Source of the DNA: Bacteroidales bacterium
GTDB lineage: Bacteria; Bacteroidota; Bacteroidia; Bacteroidales; Tenuifilaceae
NCBI GenBank assembly: GCA_013376985.1
Contig: JACABB010000010.1
Span: 1-64,000 of the forward strand
Reading direction: 5' to 3'
Length of the DNA: 64,000 bases
Shown here piece after piece: positions 24,277-33,724 of the stretch. Each line of letters begins with the position of its first letter. Position 1 is the stretch's first letter. The notes under the pieces are model-generated. The model ran no database searches. It was not told the DNA's origin and saw only the letters and a program-made list of their open reading frames with translations. The position numbers and the translations under genes were made by a program.

Positions 24277-26400
24277 ATGAGTTTACCTATTAGCATAAAA
24301 GAAGTTCCTTTCTTTAGATTAATATTGCCATTTATTGCAGGTATTGCTTGCCAATATGGGCTTGAGATATTTTCATATTCGCTATGGAATTATGCTTTCC
24401 TCTTACTCCTTTTAGGAACAGTTCTTACATCCTTTTTACTTGCATCCAATTGGATGTATAGATGGGTATTCGGAGTAACAATTAATACCTTCATATTTTT
24501 TACAGGAGTTATTCTTACCATTAAACAACCAGCTTCCGATAAACTTTTGACCAATAGCAACAATCGAGCAATAATTTACCTACTTGATAACCCTCAGCTA
24601 AGAACAAAATCAATTAGAGCTCAGGTTGAGGTAAAATATATACAAAGCAACAATAGCTGGTGGGCTACCAACGAAAAAATGCTTGTTTACTTTAGCATTG
24701 GCGATAGTTTGGCTGCAAATCTCACCTATGGATCAGTATTGATAGCGGAATTAAACCCACAGCCAATAGCACAATCGGGAAACCCTTATCAGTTCGATTA
24801 TAAAAAATATTTATCCGATAGAGGAGTTAATTACACTGCATATCTTCAACCTGGGAAATGGGAACTACTCGAAAACCAAGGAGTAGGTATTAAAAAAAGC
24901 GCATTGTTTTTGCGCGATAAACTAGTCACGCTATTCAAAGCCAATGGTTTATCTAACAATGAGCTTGCAGTTGCATCGGCATTAACATTGGGATATCAGG
25001 ATTTACTTGATGATGAGCTAAGGCAAGTATATTCCAGTTCAGGGGCAATGCATATACTCTCCGTATCAGGATTGCATATTGGAATTCTTTACGTACTACT
25101 ATCGTTTCTACTTACATTTTTGGATAAGAAGGTTGTTACACGGGCAATAAAAGCCTTGATCCTACTCGCTTTTTTATGGTTTTTCTCTCTTTTAACCGGA
25201 CTACCACCGTGCGTTCAACGTTCTGCTCTGATGTTCTCATTTTTAGTGATAGGTGATTTTTTTGAGCGAAAATCGAATATCTATAATACACTCGCCGCAT
25301 CGGCATTTGTGCTGCTTGTCATAAATCCTTATAATTTGCTTGATGTTGGATTTCAACTTTCATACCTAGCAGTAATCTCCATCGTTTATTTCTACCCATA
25401 CGTTTATAAAATAATCTATGTAAAAAATTGGGCGCTAGAAAAGGTATGGTCATTAATTGCAGTATCCATTGCTGCCCAGCTAGGAACCTTTTCCATAAGC
25501 CTATTCTACTTCAGCCAATTCCCAAACTATTTCCTTTTATCTAACCTAGTTGCAATCCCACTATCAACCATTGCCTTATACCTATCTGTTTTATTGATGA
25601 TAGTTTCACCAATTCCAGTTATAGCTGGGTTTGTTGGTAAAATCTTTTCGCTCACAATTAGTTTGCTCAATCATAGCCTTGAGTATATCGAGAAACTTCC
25701 ATATTCAGTTTCGGAAGGCCTTCACATATCGGCACTACAAATGCTTTCCATATTTGGGATAATATTCTTCCTGTCAATTTACCTAACTTCAAAAAGAGTT
25801 AAATATATTTTTGCATCACTGATACTACTATTAATCTTTCTGGGATTAAGGTTAAACGGTTATATTGATAAATCGGAAGCAAAGGAGCTAATAGTATATA
25901 ACATCAACAAGAAATCGTTGGTTAGCCTTAGAGCAAACGAAAAATTGATGTTTATTGATATTGATACCTCAAGCGAGCAATTCTCCGATAAATATAACTT
26001 CTATATTAAAGGCTATATCTCAGCAGTAGGCTCTGATGGGTACGATGTAATAAACCCTGAGCTAAAGGCAAAAGCAAGCAATAATGATTTATTTGTGAAA
26101 ACCACAAACCACCAAGGAATTACAATAATCGCATTTTGCGATAAAACAATTGCAATCCCCTTCAGACCCGATCTTGACAAAATGGTTAGCAATGGCAGAT
26201 TGGATGTAGATTATTTGGTTATCAACAAATACCACCCCTATAGAGTACTAGATTTCTTTAAACCCAGGATGGTGATAATCGATTCATCAGTCTCAAAACA
26301 AGCACTTGCCAACATCACCCAAAGATGTAAACTGGATGGAACACCATTTTACATCACATCCTCACAGGGTGCGTTTGTGCTAAAATCAAAGAAGGGATGA
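24277..26400 (+). CDS. comEC: ComEC/Rec2-family DNA-uptake channel with degenerate C-terminal domain
   Basis: A 707-residue polytopic membrane protein. The N-terminal helices and OB-like soluble domain (about 90-215) contain the family signature QPIAQSGNPYQFDYKKYLSDRG. The Competence domain (about 225-510) has HILSVSGLHIGILY, LTGLPPCVQRSALMF and FQLSYLAV. The C-terminal region (about 535-707) corresponds to the metallo-beta-lactamase-like part of Bacillus ComEC but shows no HxHxDH metal motif, as is usual for Bacteroidota members. ComEC forms the inner-membrane channel for single-stranded DNA in transformation. It stands alone, 155 nt after def. Confidence 0.9.
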   Translation: MSLPISIKEVPFFRLILPFIAGIACQYGLEIFSYSLWNYAFLLLLLGTVLTSFLLASNWMYRWVFGVTINTFIFFTGVILTIKQPASDKLLTNSNNRAIIYLLDNPQLRTKSIRAQVEVKYIQSNNSWWATNEKMLVYFSIGDSLAANLTYGSVLIAELNPQPIAQSGNPYQFDYKKYLSDRGVNYTAYLQPGKWELLENQGVGIKKSALFLRDKLVTLFKANGLSNNELAVASALTLGYQDLLDDELRQVYSSSGAMHILSVSGLHIGILYVLLSFLLTFLDKKVVTRAIKALILLAFLWFFSLLTGLPPCVQRSALMFSFLVIGDFFERKSNIYNTLAASAFVLLVINPYNLLDVGFQLSYLAVISIVYFYPYVYKIIYVKNWALEKVWSLIAVSIAAQLGTFSISLFYFSQFPNYFLLSNLVAIPLSTIALYLSVLLMIVSPIPVIAGFVGKIFSLTISLLNHSLEYIEKLPYSVSEGLHISALQMLSIFGIIFFLSIYLTSKRVKYIFASLILLLIFLGLRLNGYIDKSEAKELIVYNINKKSLVSLRANEKLMFIDIDTSSEQFSDKYNFYIKGYISAVGSDGYDVINPELKAKASNNDLFVKTTNHQGITIIAFCDKTIAIPFRPDLDKMVSNGRLDVDYLVINKYHPYRVLDFFKPRMVIIDSSVSKQALANITQRCKLDGTPFYITSSQGAFVLKSKKG

Positions 26401-26506
26401 ATATTTTTTTCTGATTACTACTTTTTCTCCAGAAAAGAGAAACTGTGTGGGTAAAAGACTAGGTTTGGTATATTCAAATAAAAAACCTTCTCAAGCAATG
26501 TGAATG

Positions 26507-26530
26507 CCTAAGAAAGTTAGGTTATTTTTT
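26507..26530 (+). terminator. Weak terminator candidate after comEC
   Basis: CCTAA (26507-26511) pairs with TTAGG (26517-26521), followed by TTATTTTTT. The stem is only 5 bp. It sits between comEC and a leftward small gene, so it may not be active. Confidence 0.4.
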
Positions 26531-26538
26531 AAAAAAAA

Positions 26539-26676
26539 TTAACCTCTTGCTACTGCAGGTGAATTTGTATAAACGTGTTTATAGGCGGGACATGTTTTCT
26601 TTGCACAAGAGCTAAATACTACTGCCACTATACCTAGAACAAGTAAAATTGCGAAAAATTTCTTCATTGCTTTCAT
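26539..26676 (-). CDS. Small lipoprotein with CPAY motif (45 aa), paralogue 1
   Basis: A short frame on the minus strand encodes 45 residues: MKAMKKFFAILLVLGIVAVVF, then the lipobox SSC (Cys 24), then AKKTCPAYKHVYTNSPAVARG. A positively charged start, a hydrophobic core and a lipobox cysteine make a bacterial lipoprotein signal almost certain; the mature part would be about 22 residues. The second start (ATG at 26667) gives MKKFF. It shares the CPAY motif five residues after the lipid-modified Cys with the next small gene. Function is unknown; tiny CPAY lipoproteins are, to my recollection, not rare in Bacteroidota. Confidence 0.75.
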   Translation of the reverse strand: MKAMKKFFAILLVLGIVAVVFSSCAKKTCPAYKHVYTNSPAVARG

Positions 26677-26735
26677 TGAATTTCGTTTTGAGAGTCCGAT
26701 GCTAATATATTTAAAAAATTGATACTTACAAAAAT

Positions 26736-26870
26736 TTAACTTTTATGATTTTGAACCTTATGGGTTGTACTGGCATAAGCAGGGCATGGGATATTATTCA
26801 TGCACGAAACCATACCAACCAGTATTACAATAAGCAAAACAAATGCCAAAATAATTCTCTTAAATTTCAT
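26736..26870 (-). CDS. Small lipoprotein with CPAY motif (44 aa), paralogue 2
   Basis: The second short frame encodes 44 residues: MKFKRIILAFVLLIVILVGM, then VSC (lipobox, Cys 23), then MNNIPCPAYASTTHKVQNHKS. It has the same architecture and the same CPAY motif as the gene at 26539-26676, 59 nt away on the same strand, so the two are probably old tandem duplicates. Upstream on the minus strand the sequence TAATATTG is preceded by a TTTTG at 17 nt, a possible promoter. Function is unknown. Confidence 0.72.
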   Translation of the reverse strand: MKFKRIILAFVLLIVILVGMVSCMNNIPCPAYASTTHKVQNHKS

Positions 26871-27051
26871 GATTTTTTAAATTCAAAGTTTTACAATATT
26901 ATTATATTTTAAAGAAAACAAAAGTATTAAAAAAAAAGTTCAAAATATTTAATAGGGTAAGATATATATCATTTTTTTTGTTAAAAGCCACTGATCTTCT
27001 TTTAAATAGCTCATTTGATAGGACGAATAGATAGAGAGGAGATGTAAAAAA

Positions 27052-27079
27052 CAAAGCCCCCGGTTTTCCGAGGGCTTTG
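27052..27079 (-). terminator. Rho-independent terminator of the giant T9SS gene
   Basis: CAAAGCCC-CCGG / CCG-GGGCTTTG form a stem around a TTTT loop. On the minus strand it is followed by a T-rich tail (complement of 27041-27051). It ends 16 nt after the stop codon of the leftward gene. Confidence 0.9.
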
Positions 27080-27094
27080 TAAATATAAAAGAGT

Positions 27095-30000
27095 TTATTG
27101 CTTAACCATCTTTTGGGTTGTTTTTTCGCCTTTACTATTCATAAAGGTTACAAGATACATACCCCTTGGTAAATCTTGAGTATTTACATAATTAACCTGA
27201 CCAATTTCAACATTCTTAAGAACTTGACCAGTAATGCTAGTTATAACAACGCGTTTTACGCTTTGTGAACCTTCAAATCTGATTTCGTTGCTGAATGGGT
27301 TAGGGTAAATGGTTAGGTTGGAATTAAGGTTGTTATCATCAATTCCAGTAATATCACTAATATCTGCAGCACTACGTGGATACAACTCATATAGATGAGA
27401 GGTTGTGTAGTAATCAACAAGTATACCAGTAACGTTATACTTACTATTAGTTGTTAGAGCAAGTGTTTGGAATAAACTCTTGTACACTGTTAAATCGCCA
27501 CTACCGTCATTTACTACAAAGGTTCCAGTAGCAGGTGATCCAGTACAAGTTGCACCACTAACTTTAATTAGTACACCCTCATACGATTCATTATTAGCAG
27601 CTAAGGTAGTTAGCGCTACAGGGGCTGGTAACGTATTATTTGAACTTACAATATTAGAACTTGTTACAGGTGTCATTTCAGTTGTCTTGTTGAACTCTGT
27701 CATAGTACCAGTAACAGTTACATTATCACCAACAGCTACAACAGGAGTGGCTGTATAAATATAAACACCATTCCAAGCTCCAGAGCCATTCTGTAGGTAA
27801 AATCCTTGTTGTACTTGGCTTGCATTATATTTAATAGCAGTTACAATACCCGATGTAGTGACTGTTTGATTTATATATGGACTATCACCAGATGCATCAG
27901 TAGTATACTGTATATCATGAATGCTTATAACAGTGATTGAAAGTGTTGTTACTGATAGTTTAACTGGGCTTGCCATTAATACTGTGGCATTATTGTTCTC
28001 AGTTACAAAATAAACATCGTAAGTGGTACCTGAAGTTAACCCAGTAATTGCGGAACTATAATCAGTACTTGCTGCAGCAATGTTAATAGCTGTACCAGTT
28101 GATTTTACAGTTGCACTGGTTGGAGCAGCTGCACCAGAGGCAAGTCTTAAAAAGAAAACCTTACCTATAGCATTGGTATTAACCACAACATTAAAACCGC
28201 TTGTTGTAATACTGGCAGATTTAGGATAGGTGGCAGTAAATGAAGGTGCAGGAGTATTTAAGGTTGTAACTGATAACAAGACAGGAGTATCCATTAAAAC
28301 TCCATCACTGTTTTCGGTTACAAAGTAAACATCATAGGTTGTATACTGTGTTAAACCTGTAATTGTAGCAGTATAATCTGTGCTTGCAGCAGCTACTGTA
28401 ATTTCAGTACCTGTTGATTTTACAGTTGCACTAGTTGGAGCGGTTGCACCAGAAGCAAGTTTTAGGAAGTATACCTTACCTGCAGCGCTGACATTTACTA
28501 CAACATCAAAACCAGTAAGTGTTATGTTAGCCGATTTTGGGTAGGAAGCAGTAAAGGTTGATGCAGAAGCAAATGTTGTAAAGTTATATTCACTTCCATA
28601 GTTTGTGCCATCGTAGTTGGTTGCGTATGCGCGAACGTAGTATTTTGTGGCTGTTGATAAACTAGTCATATTACCAGTAATAGCACCTATACCTGAACCT
28701 TCGGTAGTTTTAGAATCGCTTAGGGTTGGAGTACCAGTTGTATTCCAGCAAATACCCTTTTCTGTAACTGTTGCACCGCCATCGGCTGTAACGTTACCAC
28801 CCCAAGTTGCAGTAGTTAAACCGTTTGTAGTAATTGCTGCGTTTGTAGTAACCGTTGCTAGGTTAACGGCAGTAATGGTTAGGTCGTTACTGGTCAAAGG
28901 ATTGCCAAAGGTGAGTTCGGTTCCAGCAATGGTAATGTTAAAGTTAGTAACATCAACATCAAAATCAGTACCATCAAAAGCAAGGGTTAAGGTTGCAGTT
29001 GTTGATGAGTTTTTTGTAACATCACTAACCGAGACACCCGTAGGAGCATTATGCAAGGTATATTTGGTTTTATCCAAACTACCAGCAAAGGTTTCGTTCT
29101 GAATAGTTAAATTAACTGTAGCCCCGTTGAGGTTTAATTCTGTTAGCGAAGGCGTAGCAGATATACTAAAAGTTGGAGCAGTAGGAGCAAAATAGGATAA
29201 TGCACTACCTAGGTTAGTTGTTCCATCGTTTAGCTGAACCTGAACTGAAACACCATCATCACCATCTACTGTAGCTGGAACGGTTATATCAAATGTGGTT
29301 ACACCTGAAGCATCTGTAGGAGTTGTAATGTCTACATCTGAAATATTTGAGGTTCTTGCTGTCCCGTCAATTGTATATTGTTCAGTTGTGGTAATAGTTG
29401 TATTTGTTATAGCAACATCGTATTTAAATACATAACCTGAAATGGGGTTTTCATATTGATCTTTGGCTGTTAGGGTAACATGAGATGTTGTGTTAACCCC
29501 CATTGCAGGAGTATTTGAAATAGTTGATTTTGATGTAGAAATAACACCATGGTTAATCTGCTGCGTAACAGTAGCATCAGCATAACCAGTTGCAATAACA
29601 GTAATTGTTCTGGAACCAGGTGTTTTAAGGCTATTTGTTGCGCTTGGGATAAGAGTTATTTTTCCCGATGCAATTGTATAATCGGTTGTTAAAGTTAAGG
29701 TTGTAGATCCATCTTTAACGGCTGTAATAGCTGAACGCCATGATGCATCATCAGTAAATGTAATATCGATATTATTATCAACATCGTTATTGGTTGCATC
29801 TGCTGCTAACACGGGAGGATCTGCATAGAATGCTGCTTTATTACCAATAATAACAGGATAAGGAGGGTATGTAGCAGGTGCATCGACTGTTGCTGTATAA
29901 GGACCAGAACCGTTAACGGTTACAATATTTGTTTGATATTTAGAGCCATCCCACACAGCGAATACGAATGGATTAGAATGATTTATGCTAGATCCTTCAT

Positions 30001-32086
30001 CCGAGGCATTCCACTGGAAAGTAATAGTACCAGTATTATTACCTGGTGTTCCATCAGTACCCTTCCACTCAAGTTTAACGCACTTCTCATTGTCGAGGGT
30101 GGCATTGGTAATTGAGTTTTTAATATTAGCACCAAGAACATTACCAGCAGTGTTACCAGTTGTAACGAATGGGGTATATGATGTAGAAGTACCAATTGGG
30201 TAAGTTACTGTACCAGCGGCTGTATTCATTTTTAGAAAACCAGTTCCTGATTCAATAACATATTTTGTAGCATCATAACCTGAAATACTACCTACTGTAA
30301 GGTTATTTGCTCCAATATCAAGTTTACCGCTAGTAAGTGTTAATGCACCGGTAATGTTTGTTGTACTAGCGAGTGTAACTCCATTGGAGTTATTAATAGT
30401 AATATTAGGAACTGTTGCAATTATTTCCCCAGCAGTTGTTTGAGCAGAAGAGCCTGTATATGCTAAAGTTGCAGATGCTCCGTATGCCAAAGTATTACCA
30501 CCTAGGGCTAACTGTCCCGAATTCATGGTTAATGTACCATTAACAGTAGTTGAACCAGATAGGGTAACTCCATTTGAGTTGTTAATTGTGAGATTTTTAA
30601 AAGATGCAGGAAGTAATACACCAGTTACTTGAGCAGCAGAACCATTGAATTCAAAACTTGAATTAGCATCAAATGCATTTGCACCTGAAAGGGTAATTGA
30701 TCCGTTTAAGCCATTAGCGTGGCCTGATTTAATCGTTCCTGCAACTCTTGTAAATACTAAATTTGCAGAAGCTACATTTTGAGTTGGATAATTTGTGAAA
30801 AATACTGTATTGGTAGGACTAGTTGCAGTACTGGTAACAAAAGTGTTTGCAGGAATTGCGGCATCTCCAGTAACTAACATACCAGCTTCAATTCCGGTAA
30901 GTGACGCAATACCTGTAAGGCCATTTGTACCTGTTGCAAGAACCCCTGTTAGGTTTACTGATGAATTACCACTAACACAATAACCTGTTGCACCAGAAAT
31001 AACCTTATCAACTGTATTTAAAGTCCCCATCACTGTGAACTTACCTAAAACAGCAATGTTACTTGATAACTGAAGGGTACTGCCTTGTTTGACAACAACA
31101 TTTGCATTTGCACCTAAAGTCAATGTACCTGCATTGTTAATATTTTGGATTCCTGATCCACAAAAAATTAAACCTGTTGTATTTGCGGTTGCTGGTGAAT
31201 AGTTAAAAGTAGTACCACTAGATATGGTAATATCGTTACTAATTAAAATAGGTAATGCAGTGGTGATTCCTACACTACCAGATAAGATAGTTAAATTATC
31301 TATTCTACAAGGTGCTGTTCCCGATGGAGAAATTGCAGCACCACTATAGTTAACTCTAAAATTGGCATAAGTTCTATTACTCAATGATGGAGTTAAACTA
31401 GCCTCTAAACTATAAGTACTACCTGTTTGAAATATTACTGCAGATGCAGGTGCTGTAACACCGAAAGGATTTGAACCTGCTTTGGCAACATATGTAGAAC
31501 CATTAGCAAAAATAATAGTATTTGCATTTCCTGCAGCTGTTCCAAAGGCGCTTCCATTAAAAAAAGTATTAGCTGTAAATACTGAACCGTTGTTAAATGT
31601 GATTGCGGAAGCATCAGTAGCGGTTAATCTGTGGGCAGTGTTTGCTGAAGCTCCTCCGAATGTAATATTACCACTAATACTACCAGTTGCTCCGGCTGTT
31701 AAATTAATAGTGATAGCGAAATTTGTACCCATTAGGTTGAGTTCGCAACCGCTAGGAACATCTAAGTCAGTACCAGTACCACCAGCAATAGTTAAAACGG
31801 CTGTGGCAGCTGCCTGTAGGGTAATCTTAGTATTACTTGAAATTATAAGTTGTCCAATAGTTTCAGCAGCGGGTAGAGCTGTAACAGTATAAGTTCCACC
31901 ATCGCTGAAGGTTAAGATATCAGTTGTGGCAGGTGTTGTTCTTGTTGGTGTCCAGTTTGCAGCGGTGTTATAAGCACCACCACTTGTGGCATTCCAGACA
32001 TAAGTGGTTTGCCCCCAACCAACTTTCCCTGCAATAATAAGCAAGAGTGTGAGAGCTGTAGTTTTGAGTAAATGTTTAAATTTCAT
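27095..32086 (-). CDS. Giant secreted multidomain protein with type IX secretion sorting domain
   Basis: A 1663-residue exported protein. The signal peptide is residues 1-25 (LLKTTALTLLLIIAGKVGWGQ). Residues about 30-730 are a Thr/Asn/Gly-rich beta-helix-like passenger. A domain resembling the X2/DUF1533 group follows (about 752-832; DITFTDDASWRSAITAVKDG), then an Ig-like part, an FN3-like domain with GICWNTTGTPTLSDSK (about 1080-1170), and two successive about 100-residue modules that are clear duplicates (TASYPKSA/TATYPKSA ... VYFVTEN; about 1172-1277 and 1280-1382). An OB-fold-like nuclease-associated domain (about 1390-1570) and a T9SS type A C-terminal domain (LTIYPNPFSNEI ... GMYLVTF, about 1590-1663) end the protein. 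It is cell-surface or secreted, probably adhesive; no enzyme motif was recognised. Confidence 0.9.
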   Translation of the reverse strand: MKFKHLLKTTALTLLLIIAGKVGWGQTTYVWNATSGGAYNTAANWTPTRTTPATTDILTFSDGGTYTVTALPAAETIGQLIISSNTKITLQAAATAVLTIAGGTGTDLDVPSGCELNLMGTNFAITINLTAGATGSISGNITFGGASANTAHRLTATDASAITFNNGSVFTANTFFNGSAFGTAAGNANTIIFANGSTYVAKAGSNPFGVTAPASAVIFQTGSTYSLEASLTPSLSNRTYANFRVNYSGAAISPSGTAPCRIDNLTILSGSVGITTALPILISNDITISSGTTFNYSPATANTTGLIFCGSGIQNINNAGTLTLGANANVVVKQGSTLQLSSNIAVLGKFTVMGTLNTVDKVISGATGYCVSGNSSVNLTGVLATGTNGLTGIASLTGIEAGMLVTGDAAIPANTFVTSTATSPTNTVFFTNYPTQNVASANLVFTRVAGTIKSGHANGLNGSITLSGANAFDANSSFEFNGSAAQVTGVLLPASFKNLTINNSNGVTLSGSTTVNGTLTMNSGQLALGGNTLAYGASATLAYTGSSAQTTAGEIIATVPNITINNSNGVTLASTTNITGALTLTSGKLDIGANNLTVGSISGYDATKYVIESGTGFLKMNTAAGTVTYPIGTSTSYTPFVTTGNTAGNVLGANIKNSITNATLDNEKCVKLEWKGTDGTPGNNTGTITFQWNASDEGSSINHSNPFVFAVWDGSKYQTNIVTVNGSGPYTATVDAPATYPPYPVIIGNKAAFYADPPVLAADATNNDVDNNIDITFTDDASWRSAITAVKDGSTTLTLTTDYTIASGKITLIPSATNSLKTPGSRTITVIATGYADATVTQQINHGVISTSKSTISNTPAMGVNTTSHVTLTAKDQYENPISGYVFKYDVAITNTTITTTEQYTIDGTARTSNISDVDITTPTDASGVTTFDITVPATVDGDDGVSVQVQLNDGTTNLGSALSYFAPTAPTFSISATPSLTELNLNGATVNLTIQNETFAGSLDKTKYTLHNAPTGVSVSDVTKNSSTTATLTLAFDGTDFDVDVTNFNITIAGTELTFGNPLTSNDLTITAVNLATVTTNAAITTNGLTTATWGGNVTADGGATVTEKGICWNTTGTPTLSDSKTTEGSGIGAITGNMTSLSTATKYYVRAYATNYDGTNYGSEYNFTTFASASTFTASYPKSANITLTGFDVVVNVSAAGKVYFLKLASGATAPTSATVKSTGTEITVAAASTDYTATITGLTQYTTYDVYFVTENSDGVLMDTPVLLSVTTLNTPAPSFTATYPKSASITTSGFNVVVNTNAIGKVFFLRLASGAAAPTSATVKSTGTAINIAAASTDYSSAITGLTSGTTYDVYFVTENNNATVLMASPVKLSVTTLSITVISIHDIQYTTDASGDSPYINQTVTTSGIVTAIKYNASQVQQGFYLQNGSGAWNGVYIYTATPVVAVGDNVTVTGTMTEFNKTTEMTPVTSSNIVSSNNTLPAPVALTTLAANNESYEGVLIKVSGATCTGSPATGTFVVNDGSGDLTVYKSLFQTLALTTNSKYNVTGILVDYYTTSHLYELYPRSAADISDITGIDDNNLNSNLTIYPNPFSNEIRFEGSQSVKRVVITSITGQVLKNVEIGQVNYVNTQDLPRGMYLVTFMNSKGEKTTQKMVKQ

Positions 32087-32147
32087 AAGCTATTGTTTTA
32101 GTTGATATTCTGATTACTAGTTAATTATTTAAATTTACTTTACTGCA

Positions 32148-32155
32148 CAAAGTTA
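32148..32155 (-). promoter_or_regulatory. Bacteroidota -7 element of the T9SS gene
   Basis: On the minus strand TAACTTTG (complement of CAAAGTTA, 32148-32155) fits TAnnTTTG exactly and lies 61 nt before the start codon at 32086. No clear -33 partner. Confidence 0.5.
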
Positions 32156-32320
32156 ATTCATAGATAGAATATGGGGCGTTAAGATAGAGTTAAATTTTTG
32201 ATGATTTAAAGTTGTTTTCCGAATAATTATGAACAGGGTAGCAAGATATTATAAATCAGCAAAAAAATAAAATAAAAGGAGGGATATTGGGAAAAAATAC
32301 TAGTGTTGTGAAGTGTTGTT

Positions 32321-32412
32321 GAAAAACCCAAAAATGTATTCAAGACCTTTTGGAGTTTGGTAAGAAGGAAATAAAACCCCTTCGGGTGCTTTGCACACCG
32401 AAGGGTTCTGGA
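32321..32412. repeat. Hairpin-bearing repeat unit, copy 1
   Basis: This unit begins GAAAAACCCAAAAAT, carries CCTTTTGGAGTTTG and ends with the hairpin AACCCCTTCGGGTGC-TTT-GCACACCGAAGGGTT (32375-32407). The same order of elements recurs at 32464-32546. Between them, at 32432-32454, is a decayed third hairpin (TTCGG ... CCGAA). The 32087-32560 gap contains no gene. Confidence 0.85.
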
Positions 32413-32463
32413 AGGTAGGAAACAAAACTTGTTCGGTTATTTTTTACGCCGAAGGATTACTGA

Positions 32464-32546
32464 GGAAAACCCAAAAGCGTTTTCAAAACCTTTTGGAGTT
32501 TGCTGAGTGAATAAAACGCCTTCGGGTGCTACGCACGCCGAAGGGT
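32464..32546 (-). repeat. Hairpin-bearing repeat unit, copy 2 (probable pstS-like terminator)
   Basis: GAAAACCCAAAAGCGTTTTC, then CCTTTTGGAGTTTG, then CCTTCGGGTGC-TAC-GCACGCCGAAGG (32519-32543). CCAAAAG (32471-32477) can also pair with CTTTTGG (32490-32496). On the minus strand the strong hairpin lies 15 nt after the stop of the PstS-like gene and is followed by GCGTTTTATT, so it can serve as a terminator. Confidence 0.8.
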
Positions 32547-32560
32547 TTACTCAACTGGTG

Positions 32561-33520
32561 TTAATTCAATAAATAGTAAAGATTATATTTAATCTCGCTA
32601 TTGCGTAGCTCAATATAACCCAATTTTGGTACAATACCCTGTCCTCGTGTTAATACCCATTTAAGGAAATCAACCATTTCCTGTGTTTTGGGTTTACCTA
32701 GCGTTGCAACGTAGAGGTTGCGATTAAGAACGCAAGGGTATTTTCCAAGAAACATAGCACGTTGGAGTTCTGCAAAGTCATTATAAAAATCCTCGCGTTT
32801 ATCAATAATCCCGTTTTGATTAAGATCTATTGGGAGTATGCAGAAATCGTTGAAAAATTGCTTGTTAGCAAGATCATAAGTGTAAACAAGGTTACAGTAG
32901 CCAAGTGCAAGTGGATTCGCTTTTACAGCCTCAATCATTTTATTCTCGCCTTCAATGCCAACTCCAACAACCTCATTGGATTCTACCCATAGATATTTTG
33001 CTAAAACATCGGTAGCCCCCGATTTATCCGAACGCACATAAACCTTTACAGGATCTTTAGTTGGTTTGCCGTATATATCGCCCCAAGTATGCGGGTTTTG
33101 GTTTGTGAATAAACCAACAAGTTCGTCCTTCTTAATCCCATTCTTGAGTATGGTTTGTAGGTAAGGGTTCTTTTTACTGATAATTGGAACAACTGCAAGC
33201 CTCGCAACTGGTGAAATCCAGAGCAGCGTATCCACATTTTCTGGTACCTGACTTGATATCATGGCGATATCTGTTTTCTTGTTAAGGATTTCATCGAGTC
33301 CATTCCCTGAACCAATGGCTTGCAAATCGAATTCAACATTTGGATTAACCTTTTGATAATCGGCAATCCATTGTTGTACCAAAGGGTATAAAGCATAAGC
33401 TCCAGTAATTCTGATTTTACCCTGATGGTGAGGGGCTGTAGTTGGTGTTTTTGTAGGCAGAGGATTGCTGCAACAACATAGGATAAGGAGCGAAAATCCT
33501 AAAATTATTTTTGTTTTCAT
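32561..33520 (-). CDS. PstS-like phosphate/anion-binding lipoprotein
   Basis: A 319-residue PBP-like (PstS family) substrate-binding protein. A lipoprotein signal (IILGFSLLILCCCSNP, lipobox Cys about 16-18) is followed by a short Pro/Thr linker. The domain begins IRITGAYALYPLVQQWIADYQ and continues with NVEFDLQAIGSGNGLDEILNKKTDIAMIS, matching the phosphate-loop region of PstS, and VRSDKSGATDVLAKYLW. No pstC, pstA, pstB or phoU is nearby, so it works with a transporter encoded elsewhere or is a sensor-type binding protein. It is divergent from the Crp/Fnr gene. Confidence 0.82.
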   Translation of the reverse strand: MKTKIILGFSLLILCCCSNPLPTKTPTTAPHHQGKIRITGAYALYPLVQQWIADYQKVNPNVEFDLQAIGSGNGLDEILNKKTDIAMISSQVPENVDTLLWISPVARLAVVPIISKKNPYLQTILKNGIKKDELVGLFTNQNPHTWGDIYGKPTKDPVKVYVRSDKSGATDVLAKYLWVESNEVVGVGIEGENKMIEAVKANPLALGYCNLVYTYDLANKQFFNDFCILPIDLNQNGIIDKREDFYNDFAELQRAMFLGKYPCVLNRNLYVATLGKPKTQEMVDFLKWVLTRGQGIVPKLGYIELRNSEIKYNLYYLLN

Positions 33521-33690
33521 ACATCTAATATTTAGAGTAAGTTAATATGCTGAATTCACTTAGGAATTGCTGATATTTTGTTGGAAAGTCTTGGATAAAC
33601 TATCTATCAAAGTTATGTAAGTATTAATTGGAACACAAATGAATTGTGGTGTTGTTCAGCAGAGGAAAGTGATGATTGCAAAAAAACACC

Positions 33691-33698
33691 TAGATTTG
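33691..33698 (+). promoter_or_regulatory. Bacteroidota -7 element of the Crp/Fnr gene
   Basis: TAGATTTG matches TAnnTTTG and is 26 nt before the ATG at 33725. The -33 region is not clear. Confidence 0.45.
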
Positions 33699-33724
33699 GT
33701 TGTTGAAAAAAACTGTTTGAATTG

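Noticed and set aside
30795-31892. Several long plus-strand frames opposite the T9SS gene (for example 31482-31892)
   Set aside because: They are antisense shadows of a Thr/Ala/Val-rich repeat protein; hydrophobic translations arise from its codon bias.
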